Source: Bacteroidales bacterium (GTDB lineage: Bacteria; Bacteroidota; Bacteroidia; Bacteroidales; P3). From it: a stretch of DNA of 64,000 bases. Of this stretch, positions 44,881-52,168 are shown one piece after another. How positions within the stretch are numbered: the first letter of the stretch is position 1; every line of letters starts with the position of its first letter. A program made the position numbers and the translations under genes. The DNA is taken from contig JAFVCA010000027.1 in NCBI GenBank assembly GCA_017479705.1, positions 40,480 to 104,479 of the forward strand, given 5' to 3'. The notes below the pieces were generated by a model. That model worked only from the letters and a program-made list of their open reading frames with translations, had not been told where the DNA came from and ran no database searches.

Positions 44881-44952
44881 AAACACTGAAAAATAGATAG
44901 AAAAACTACTGCGCAAAAAGATTGCACTCCGAGGGTGTAATTTTGCAGCCGA
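44833..44952. repeat. Direct repeat, right copy, flanking the DUF1016 gene
   Basis: It covers the gene's last codons and the following GCGCAAAAAGATTGCACTCC and GAGGGTGTAATTTTGCAGCC, matching 43598-43690. Confidence 0.7.
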
Positions 44953-44961
44953 AATACACGG

Positions 44962-45005
44962 ATTCCGTACAGAAAAACGAGAAAAAGTCGTTTGTCTGTA
45001 CGGAA
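44962..45005 (+). terminator. Strong hairpin after the DUF1016 gene
   Basis: ATTCCGTACAG / CTGTACGGAAT (11 bp) with inner AAAACGA / TCGTTT, then TTTTC. It is probably the terminator of the DUF1016 unit. Confidence 0.7.
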
Positions 45006-45144
45006 TTTTCTATTATTACAAAGTGAAACGAATAAGGAGATAGCGCAAATGTTACACTTTTGAGATGTATCATAGTCGAGAAAAAAATGTAGGAAGTATC
45101 AAGGCTTTTCTTGTCGAGTCCAGGGCTGGTAGTTAATACCAAAA

Positions 45145-45177
45145 TACCTACTCCAACTATGTAGGTAGTGTTTTTTT
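45145..45177 (+). terminator. Hairpin with T run before the DUF262 promoter
   Basis: TACCTAC / GTAGGTA stem and a TTTTTTT run. The rest of the 44881-45232 gap shows no gene. Confidence 0.65.
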
Positions 45178-45199
45178 GTGCCAAATGGGAAATAATTAG

Positions 45200-45207
45200 T
45201 ATCTTTG
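45200..45207 (+). promoter_or_regulatory. -7 box of the DUF262-HEPN unit
   Basis: TATCTTTG, 25 nt before ATG 45233. Confidence 0.65.
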
Positions 45208-45232
45208 CAATCTATTTTAAAAAACAAATAAA

Positions 45233-46297
45233 ATGGTTACCAAAGAGAATTTATTAAGTGCAATTGATGCTAGTCGAAACACATTGCAGACCGATAAACT
45301 TGACATGTCATTTGGTGAGATAATGAACATGTACGAAAGAGAAGAGATTATTATTAATCCGGATTTTCAACGGTTGTACCGATGGACAGAGTATCAAAAG
45401 ACGAGATTTATTGAGTCAGTAATAATTGGAATCCCCATTCCTTCCATTTTTGTTGCAGAAGACGATGCTGGTAGGTGGGAGTTAGTTGATGGACTCCAGC
45501 GGCTTAGTACAATTTTTTCTTTTTTTGGTAATTTAAAAGGTGATGATGTTGTGAACAAATGGACCTTGGGTGCTGGTGATATGATTCAATCTCTTGATGG
45601 ATATAATGTTGATACACTACCATTGAAAATACAATTAAATATAAAAAGAGCAGTATGCAGGGTTGAGATTATTAAGTGGAATAGTGAATACGACTTACGT
45701 TTCGAATTATTTAACCGTCTTAACACGGGTGGGTCACCTCTTTCGAATCAAGAAATTCGTAATTCACTATTTCGTTCAATCTCATCATCTTTTAATGACT
45801 TCTTAAAACAAATGTCAGCAAACAAAGATTTTATTAATAGTGTTCATGTGCCAGATGAGAAAGTGAAACAATTGTATTTAGAAGAGTTGGTACTTCGTTT
45901 TATGTCTTTATATCAAAATAGAAAGAACGTAAAAAAGAGTATTGCACAGCATATGACTGACTTTATGAAGGAGGCAGTATCCAATCCTTACTTCAATTAT
46001 AAGAAATATCATGATGTATTTGGAAAGACTTTCGAGATTCTAAAGCCATTGGGCACTGGTGCATTTAATAGCAAGAATGGAACATTCTCCACTGCAATAT
46101 ATGATACAATGGTAATTGGAATTGCTGAAAATATCCACCTATATAGTAATGTAAAACCTAAGGTCCTAATTGATAAGTTGGCAGAAGTAAAAAGTGACAG
46201 GGTATATCAGGCCATGACTCGCTCTGGTGGTAATAATTCAGTTGAACGAGTGAAAAAACGTCTTGAATTTGCAAAAACGATATTTGGCACAATCTAG
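45233..46297 (+). CDS. DUF262 (ParB/GmrS-like) protein
   Basis: A 354-residue protein with a ParB/Srx-fold DUF262 domain. INPDFQRLYRWTEYQKTRFI is the family N-terminus, and VDGLQRLSTI (DGLQR at 86-90) is the nucleotide-hydrolysis motif, normally DGQQR, with Gln replaced by Leu. FELFNRLNTGGSPLSNQEIR is the second family block. DUF262 proteins include GmrS of the GmrSD type IV restriction enzyme and other defence proteins. Base composition is AT-rich, unlike the core genes. It is followed 2 bp later by a HEPN gene, so the two form an operon. Confidence 0.87.
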   Translation: MVTKENLLSAIDASRNTLQTDKLDMSFGEIMNMYEREEIIINPDFQRLYRWTEYQKTRFIESVIIGIPIPSIFVAEDDAGRWELVDGLQRLSTIFSFFGNLKGDDVVNKWTLGAGDMIQSLDGYNVDTLPLKIQLNIKRAVCRVEIIKWNSEYDLRFELFNRLNTGGSPLSNQEIRNSLFRSISSSFNDFLKQMSANKDFINSVHVPDEKVKQLYLEELVLRFMSLYQNRKNVKKSIAQHMTDFMKEAVSNPYFNYKKYHDVFGKTFEILKPLGTGAFNSKNGTFSTAIYDTMVIGIAENIHLYSNVKPKVLIDKLAEVKSDRVYQAMTRSGGNNSVERVKKRLEFAKTIFGTI

Positions 46298-46299
46298 CT

Positions 46300-46947
46300 A
46301 TGACTATTCAGGAAGAGATTTCTACAGATATTGATTGGCGTAATGGAGAGATGGCAGAGTTGAGGATTATTCTGCACAAAGCAAGACTGACCCCAGCCCA
46401 GCGTGATACTTACATACGTTATATTGTGCCTGCAATATATGCTTTATGGGAAGGCTTTATTAAGAATAGCATTAGACTTTACTCCAAGGAAATTAATAAG
46501 TCAAATGTTCCATTAACATCACTTCATGAAAATCTCTTGACTCACGCAATAACCTCAGACATCAAATTGTCACTTGATAAAGAAAGGATTCAGTTCGATA
46601 AGCAAAAAGATTTTTCTTTATATATTTGTGAATATATAGGAAAACCCTTTCCGACAACTAATAGATTACAGACAAAATCTAATGTTAATTACGACGTTCT
46701 ATCTGATATACTTAATAGGTTTAATCTGGGAATGATAGTAGATAAGAAGGTGGAGCAGACACTAAACAAGTTATTGTTTTTTCGTAATTCCATCGCCCAT
46801 GGTGACAATTCAATTCCTGTAACAGAAGAACATATTAATGAATTTGTTCAACTTATTCAAGATCTGATGCTTGAAGTATACAACAAGATAGATTTTGCAA
46901 TTAATAATAAGACATATCTGAGAACAAAAGTATATACGTGTGAATAA
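46300..46947 (+). CDS. HEPN-domain protein (MAE_28990/MAE_18760-like)
   Basis: A 215-residue, helix-rich protein. The region RDTYIRYIVPAIYALWEGFI and the C-terminal motif FFRNSIAHGDN match the MAE_28990-type HEPN family. The Rx4H residues R162 and H167 are the active site of HEPN RNases, so this is a candidate RNase toxin or effector. It starts 2 bp after the DUF262 stop, the arrangement reported for this HEPN family. AT-rich codon use shows recent acquisition. Activity is not proven. Confidence 0.82.
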   Translation: MTIQEEISTDIDWRNGEMAELRIILHKARLTPAQRDTYIRYIVPAIYALWEGFIKNSIRLYSKEINKSNVPLTSLHENLLTHAITSDIKLSLDKERIQFDKQKDFSLYICEYIGKPFPTTNRLQTKSNVNYDVLSDILNRFNLGMIVDKKVEQTLNKLLFFRNSIAHGDNSIPVTEEHINEFVQLIQDLMLEVYNKIDFAINNKTYLRTKVYTCE

Positions 46948-46989
46948 GATGTTTTCAATACAAAGAGTCATTATTATTTGAGAGTTTTC

Positions 46990-47778
46990 ATGGAGCACTC
47001 TATCAATAAGAAATTATATAGATACGTATTGTTGCTTATAAAGGCAATGCCAATTATTATGTCTGTGATAACACTTATAAATACAATATTCTCTTTTTGT
47101 GGTATTGACTTGATAATAATGTCGTATATTGGTGGGGTTTCATTAATGATTCTGTTGTTAATGTACCTAACTTCTTTTGTGTTTGGATTTGGTGCAAGAC
47201 ATAGGGTATACATATACTATTGTGTAGCTAATTGGATAATAAATATTATTGATGAATATATAGGTGTTCCTCTGAGTAACAGAAATATGTTATTGTTATA
47301 TCTAATAATTGCAGGAATAGCATTGTTGTTATTGTTTTTTCTGAGGATTAAGGAAGGAAATTATCCAGCTAAGAATAATGACAAAAGGCAAGAAGTCAGT
47401 TATCACAAAATATTGTATAAATATGAGTTGTTAATGATAAAAACAATACCCATTTTAACGACAGGGATTTGTGTACTAAATACTACTCTTTCTTATTTTG
47501 GAATTGATTTAACAATATGGTCATGGATTGGAGGGCCGTCTCTATTAATGATATTATTTATGTATTTAACTTCTGTGGTATTTAGATTTTGCGCGTACCA
47601 TAGAATCTTTATTCATTATATTGCGATAGTTTGGCTAATAAATGCTATCGATATGTACACTAGTCTCTTCTCGCTAGAGAATGTTAGAATTGCGATGTCA
47701 TTATATGGTATTTTCACCGGATTAGTTATATTTGTTGCATCATATCTAAAACTCAAAAGTCTAAAAGTAAAACAATGA
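46990..47778 (+). CDS. Internally duplicated integral membrane protein
   Basis: A 262-residue protein built of two similar halves of ~115 residues, each with four hydrophobic helices. Matching landmarks are LYRYVLLLIKAMPI / LYKYELLMIKTIPI, FCGIDLIIMSYIGGVSL / YFGIDLTIWSWIGGPSL, LMYLTSFVFGFGARHRVYIY / FMYLTSVVFRFCAYHRIFIH and NWIINIIDEYI / VWLINAIDMYT. Single-unit versions (~115 aa) are familiar next to small HTH genes in Bacteroides; here two are fused. ATG 46990 is used. Its stop overlaps the HTH start (ATGA). Function is unknown. Confidence 0.8.
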   Translation: MEHSINKKLYRYVLLLIKAMPIIMSVITLINTIFSFCGIDLIIMSYIGGVSLMILLLMYLTSFVFGFGARHRVYIYYCVANWIINIIDEYIGVPLSNRNMLLLYLIIAGIALLLLFFLRIKEGNYPAKNNDKRQEVSYHKILYKYELLMIKTIPILTTGICVLNTTLSYFGIDLTIWSWIGGPSLLMILFMYLTSVVFRFCAYHRIFIHYIAIVWLINAIDMYTSLFSLENVRIAMSLYGIFTGLVIFVASYLKLKSLKVKQ

Positions 47779-48068
47779 ACTTTATAAAGGAACAATTCGC
47801 AAATTTATTAAGAAAGACTGCTGACAAAATTGAATCAGGCAATTGTGAGCTCAATGAGGAGCAAGCAATTGAAATTATGAAGATGATAGCACATCAGCCA
47901 TTAAGCAAAGAACAGGCCGTTCTTTATCTTAATATGTCAACCAGTAAATTTGATGCATTAGTCAAGATGAACAAACTTCCTAAAGGGAGAAAAAGAATGG
48001 GTTTCAAAGAAAAGGTGTGGTATCAAGATGAACTTGACGAATATGTGCGTATTATAAATAACGAATAA
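47775..48068 (+). CDS. Small HTH/excisionase-like DNA-binding protein
   Basis: A 97-residue protein. The N-terminal half is a charged helix (LLRKTADKIESGNCELNEEQ). The C-terminal half is a MerR/HTH_17-like motif: PLSKEQAVLYLNMSTSKFDA, then LPKGRKRMGFKEKVWYQDEL. It overlaps the membrane-protein gene by 4 bp (ATGA), so expression is coupled. It resembles excisionase-type or regulator proteins of Bacteroides mobile elements, but no integrase is nearby. Confidence 0.8.
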   Translation: MNFIKEQFANLLRKTADKIESGNCELNEEQAIEIMKMIAHQPLSKEQAVLYLNMSTSKFDALVKMNKLPKGRKRMGFKEKVWYQDELDEYVRIINNE

Positions 48069-48121
48069 TTAGACGTTTGACTACAAAAATAATAATGTTA
48101 GGTAGATAATAATATCTGTGG

Positions 48122-48129
48122 TATCTTTG
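48122..48129 (+). promoter_or_regulatory. -7 box of the Pif1-like helicase
   Basis: TATCTTTG, 19 nt before ATG 48149. Confidence 0.65.
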
Positions 48130-48148
48130 CAAAAAAAATTAAGATACC

Positions 48149-50263
48149 ATGGATATTACAAAAACATCACAAAAGAATCTCTCACAACAGAAAGAGTTAT
48201 CAGTTAAGAGTACACAATCGGAATGCTTAACAATTGTGTTGGATGCCGACCAGCAGAAGGCTTTTGACCTGATTGCTAACACTAACACTCCGTTGTTTAT
48301 CACAGGTAAGGCAGGCACGGGTAAATCCACATTTATCAATACCATTCAGGAGAAGATAGACAAGAACTTCTTGGTACTAGCTCCAACAGGCATTGCCGCC
48401 ATCAATGTGGGCGGGCAGACCATGCACTCCTTCTTCGGGTTCCCCTTTGAGGTGATTGGCCCCAACACGGAGCTGCGCGTGTCGGACGAGAAGATAGAGT
48501 TCCTAAAGAATGTGGACACAATTATCGTGGACGAGGTGTCGATGGTGCGGTGCGACTGGGTGGACGGCATGGACTGCTTTCTGCGGGCGGTGTTCCACAC
48601 CCACATGCCTTTTGGCGGGTTGCAGGTGGTGTTTGTGGGCGACCTGTTCCAGCTGCCGCCAGTGGTGGGAGATCCGGCCGACGAGGACATGCTGAACCAC
48701 CTGTGGGGACAGGGCACACCCTATTTCTACAAAGCTCATGTGCTGAAACGGATGAATATGCCCAAGATCGAGTTCCGCACGGTGTACCGCCAAAAGGAAC
48801 GGGACTTTCTGGAGGTGTTGAACAGGCTGCGCTTCGGCGACTGCACCCAGCAGGATTTGGACCTGCTGAACAAGCAGGTTTGCCCCTTGGATGACGAGGA
48901 CGACTATGCCATCACGCTGAGTGCCTACCGTCGCGTGGCCGATATGACCAATGAGCGGAAACTGGCTGAGTTGGACGGCGAGGAGTTCTGCTACCAGGGC
49001 ATAGTGGACGGCAAGTTCAAGACGAAGGACTTCATTGTGCCGGAGCAGTTGAAACTGAAGGTGGGCGCACAGGTCATTTTCTGCCGCAATGTGTCGCACA
49101 ACTGCGTCAATGGCACGATTGCCAAGGTGTCGGCTCTGGGCGAGGAGACCATCACCGTGGTGCTGAAGAACGGCGAAGAGATGAACGTGAGCCAGACGAC
49201 GTGGGAGAGCGTGGAGCGGGTGTATGACCGCGAGACCAAGAAGATGAAGTCGAAGGTGGTGGGAACGTTCACCCAGTATCCGCTGAAGCTGGCTTGGGCC
49301 ATCACCATCCACAAGTCGCAGGGGATGACCTTCGACCGGATGCACTTCGACCTTTCGCGCGGCACCTTTGCCCCGGGGCAGACTTACGTGGCCATCAGCC
49401 GCATGCGCTCGTTGGAGGGGCTGACATTGAGCAGACCCATCATGCCTTGCGACATCATCCAGAACCCCGAAATCAGGGCCTTTGCCAATTCCTACAACGA
49501 CACGGAGATGATCGACGACGAGTTGCAGATAGGGCAGGATGTGTACCGATCCCTTGCCGCCAAGGACCATGACGGCGCGGTAGGCACCTGTTTGAAATAC
49601 GTGGTGGAGAAGTGCCGCAGGGGCGACTACCGCAACGCAGCACTGCTGGCCAAGAAGATGTTCGACGTGATGCTGGACGACACATGCCTGATGGGCAGGA
49701 CAAAGGAGGAGGCTCTGCTGAAGGATTGCAGCATGACGTGCAATTTCCTGAATGCCGTGTTGTGCCTCTATGGCGGGCGGTTTGCGGACGCCGTGGGGTT
49801 TGCCAATATGGTGCTGGACCGGAAGAACTGCTTGGAGGCCATGTTTGTCAAGGAGCGCGCACTCTATTGCCTGGAGCGCTACGATGAAGCCTATGACGTA
49901 GACTATCAGATTATGACGGTGACGCAGGAGTCGGACGACAAGAAGACCATCGACATGAAACAGTTGCTCTTGGAGGCCAAAATCAACGTGCAGTTAGGCA
50001 ACTCGAATATGGCCATCTGCAAGCGGCTGATAAAGATATGCCCGGAGTGCCTGTCGGCCTACGTCATGCTGAGACGGGAGGCGCAGAAGAACGGCAAGGC
50101 CCTGCCGACCACCGAGGAGAGCGAGGCCGACGAGAATGAGAAGCTCGTGATGGCTTTCAACAACACGGCGCTCTCGGACGAGGATTTCGAAGGGATGCTG
50201 CGAACTGCTCCACGCGAGGGCAAGGCTTTTGCCCGGCTTGGGAGGAAGGTTGTCCGCATCTGA
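48149..50263 (+). CDS. Pif1/RecD2-like helicase with TPR-like C-terminal extension
   Basis: A 704-residue protein. The SF1B helicase core is: Walker A ITGKAGTGKST (~51-61), motif Ia LAPTGIAA, Walker B IIVDEVSMV, motif III VVFVGDLFQLPPVV, and a late motif (AWAITIHKSQGMTFDRM, AISRMRSLEGL). The last ~240 residues are helical repeats. The first ~70 codons are AT-rich and the rest GC-rich, so the gene straddles a composition boundary. A relic of a second copy's 3' end is at 52074-52142. It is probably a 5'-3' DNA helicase. Confidence 0.87.
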   Translation: MDITKTSQKNLSQQKELSVKSTQSECLTIVLDADQQKAFDLIANTNTPLFITGKAGTGKSTFINTIQEKIDKNFLVLAPTGIAAINVGGQTMHSFFGFPFEVIGPNTELRVSDEKIEFLKNVDTIIVDEVSMVRCDWVDGMDCFLRAVFHTHMPFGGLQVVFVGDLFQLPPVVGDPADEDMLNHLWGQGTPYFYKAHVLKRMNMPKIEFRTVYRQKERDFLEVLNRLRFGDCTQQDLDLLNKQVCPLDDEDDYAITLSAYRRVADMTNERKLAELDGEEFCYQGIVDGKFKTKDFIVPEQLKLKVGAQVIFCRNVSHNCVNGTIAKVSALGEETITVVLKNGEEMNVSQTTWESVERVYDRETKKMKSKVVGTFTQYPLKLAWAITIHKSQGMTFDRMHFDLSRGTFAPGQTYVAISRMRSLEGLTLSRPIMPCDIIQNPEIRAFANSYNDTEMIDDELQIGQDVYRSLAAKDHDGAVGTCLKYVVEKCRRGDYRNAALLAKKMFDVMLDDTCLMGRTKEEALLKDCSMTCNFLNAVLCLYGGRFADAVGFANMVLDRKNCLEAMFVKERALYCLERYDEAYDVDYQIMTVTQESDDKKTIDMKQLLLEAKINVQLGNSNMAICKRLIKICPECLSAYVMLRREAQKNGKALPTTEESEADENEKLVMAFNNTALSDEDFEGMLRTAPREGKAFARLGRKVVRI

Positions 50264-50264
50264 A

Positions 50265-50369
50265 GGCGGCAACCCCACTCCCACCGTCTACAAATACCGC
50301 TTCAGCAAACAACCCGACGGCTCATGGAAACCGACCTCCATGCGCATTAACGGCGACTGTCGCGACTGA
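50265..50369 (+). pseudogene. 3' relic of a YD-type secreted protein gene
   Basis: In frame it reads GGNPTPTVYKYRFSKQPDGS and ends at TGA 50367-50369. It matches the C-terminus of the 41482-41928 protein (GNPTPTVYKYRYSKQPDGTY). The start is lost. It abuts the helicase stop codon directly. Confidence 0.8.
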
Positions 50370-50487
50370 ATAGGAGCAACGGCAAACATTTCCAAGAAGA
50401 ATAGAAACTGAGGCTCCTATCATTTGCATTATTTGTATTTTTTTGCATAAAAATATCCTCCGTAAGTCTCTATTCAAAAATATTTTG

Positions 50488-50495
50488 TATCTTTG
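50488..50495 (+). promoter_or_regulatory. -7 box of the ATPase_2 gene
   Basis: TATCTTTG. The transcript start would fall in or beside the palindrome that follows. Confidence 0.65.
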
Positions 50496-50500
50496 TAATC

Positions 50501-50517
50501 GCCATTACGGTAATGGC
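50501..50517. promoter_or_regulatory. Operator-like palindrome GCCATTACGGTAATGGC
   Basis: A perfect 8+1+8 palindrome 5 nt after the -7 box and 22 nt before ATG 50540. Its position is right for a repressor site. Confidence 0.6.
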
Positions 50518-50539
50518 TATTATTTAAAATGCTGATACA

Positions 50540-51853
50540 ATGAAATTCTACGGTAGAGAGCATGAATCGGAAAGTCTGGAAAAAATATGGGGACAGTCCT
50601 TTCACACCGCAACGATGACGGTGATGATAGGTCGCCGACGTGTCGGTAAGACATCGTTAATAATAAACGCCCTTGGCAGTAAGCGCAACTTTGTTTACCT
50701 CTTTGCCAATCGTACCAGTGAGGGCGTGCTCAGCCAAATGTTTCAACAATCCATCGAGCGACAGACCGACATCCGCATTGTTGGGCACAATCTGAAACTT
50801 CACGAACTTATCGAGCAGCTGTTTCAATATGCAGAGAAAGAGCAGCTGACGTTAGTAATTGACGAGTTCCAAGAATTGGAATATGTCAGTTCCGATTTCT
50901 TTAGCCGGCTGCAATACTTGTGGGATATGTATCATCAGCGGTCTAAAATCAATTTCATTGTGTGCGGTTCCATATACTCAATGATGAAGCGTATTTTTGA
51001 GAATAGCAAAGAACCGTTGTTTGGACGCATGACTCACAAAATCATTCTTAAGTCATTCCGAACCAATACATTGAAACAAATACTTCAAGAGCACAATCCC
51101 CAGTATTCACCAGAGGACCTGCTATTTCTATACACTGTCACAGGTGGAGTGCCCATGTACGTAAGCCTTTTGATGGACCAAGCCGCTACGACTAAAGAAC
51201 GTATGCTGAAGGCTATTTGCTCTGTCGGTTCCCGTTTCTTGAATGAAGCACCAGACATGTTGATTGGAGAATTTGGCAAGCAATACACCAATTATTTCGG
51301 TATACTTCAACTCATAGCCTCTGGCATGACTTCTCAAAAGGAAATCGACAGTGTGGTAGGGAAAAGTACCGGGCAATACATGCAGGTGCTTGAAAACGAG
51401 TATTCACTCATACAGCGCAACCTGCCGTATGGAAGCAAGCCAGGTTGCCGTAATGTGCGCTGGCGTCTGAACGACAACTTCCTTGCTTTTTGGTTCCGTT
51501 TTATTGCACCAAACAGCCAGATGCTGGCCATGGACAATATGAAGTTGCTTCAAGAGATAATCGAAGATGACTATACGCAATATAGCGGTTTAATGCTTGA
51601 AAAATACTTCCGCCAAAGGTATGCGGAGCAGGAGCGGGTGACTGAAGTTTCGTCTTGGTGGGACCGCAGTGGTGAAAACGAAATCGACCTGATAGCCGTA
51701 TATGGTCTCGACCGGCAAGTGAGTGTCGCCGAAGTGAAGCGCAACCGCAGTAGAATCGACCTCCAGTTCCTCAACGAAAAGGTGAAACAAATCAAACCAC
51801 TGTTTCCGCGATATAAAATACAAACATTAGGGCTGTCACTCGAAGATATGTAA
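50540..51853 (+). CDS. ATPase_2/DUF234-type ATPase
   Basis: A 437-residue protein. It begins FYGREHESESLEKIW, then Walker A IGRRRVGKTS (31-38 core), Walker B LTLVIDEFQEL, sensor IVCGSIYSMM and a winged-helix region. The C-terminal DUF234 PDDEXK-like domain has ENEIDLIAVYG and VAEVKRN (D...ExK). Proteins of this type occur widely in archaea and Bacteroidota and are often on mobile DNA; the function is unknown. It lies between two relics that both match core or island genes, so it looks like an insertion. Confidence 0.86.
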   Translation: MKFYGREHESESLEKIWGQSFHTATMTVMIGRRRVGKTSLIINALGSKRNFVYLFANRTSEGVLSQMFQQSIERQTDIRIVGHNLKLHELIEQLFQYAEKEQLTLVIDEFQELEYVSSDFFSRLQYLWDMYHQRSKINFIVCGSIYSMMKRIFENSKEPLFGRMTHKIILKSFRTNTLKQILQEHNPQYSPEDLLFLYTVTGGVPMYVSLLMDQAATTKERMLKAICSVGSRFLNEAPDMLIGEFGKQYTNYFGILQLIASGMTSQKEIDSVVGKSTGQYMQVLENEYSLIQRNLPYGSKPGCRNVRWRLNDNFLAFWFRFIAPNSQMLAMDNMKLLQEIIEDDYTQYSGLMLEKYFRQRYAEQERVTEVSSWWDRSGENEIDLIAVYGLDRQVSVAEVKRNRSRIDLQFLNEKVKQIKPLFPRYKIQTLGLSLEDM

Positions 51854-51865
51854 TACTTTGAGAAT

Positions 51866-51937
51866 ATGACAAGATCATTGTTATGCATCATCATGTTTGC
51901 CGTAATGGCGGCAACTGCAAAACAACAAAAAAGCTGA
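51866..51937 (+). pseudogene. Possible signal-peptide relic
   Basis: A 23-codon frame, MTRSLLCIIMFAVMAATAKQ plus three residues and a stop, looks like a bare signal peptide. It starts 13 bp after the ATPase stop. It may be the head of a lost secreted gene. Confidence 0.3.
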
Positions 51938-52073
51938 CACCCAATCTGATGTCCGCCAAATCATTCAACATCTTCTGTTTTTTAGCAGACTGAATTATTT
52001 CAAAATATATAGTCTACAATTATTCATAAAACCCAATCGGTCATTAGAAAATTCATCTTTCAGGTTTGAGCAG

Positions 52074-52142
52074 TTGCCGAGCTGCTCGTCCCAAGAGGGC
52101 AAGGCCTTCGCCCGGTCAGGAAGAAAGATTGGCCGCCTCTGA
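52074..52142 (+). pseudogene. 3' relic of a Pif1-like helicase gene
   Basis: In frame it reads SSQEGKAFARSGRKIGRL-stop, matching the end of the 48149-50263 helicase (APREGKAFARLGRKVVRI-stop). DNA identity is high over ~60 bp. No upstream part is left. The gap 51938-52073 shows nothing else. Confidence 0.72.
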
Positions 52143-52168
52143 AGCCGCCTCGCCTACCGATTGTTGCA

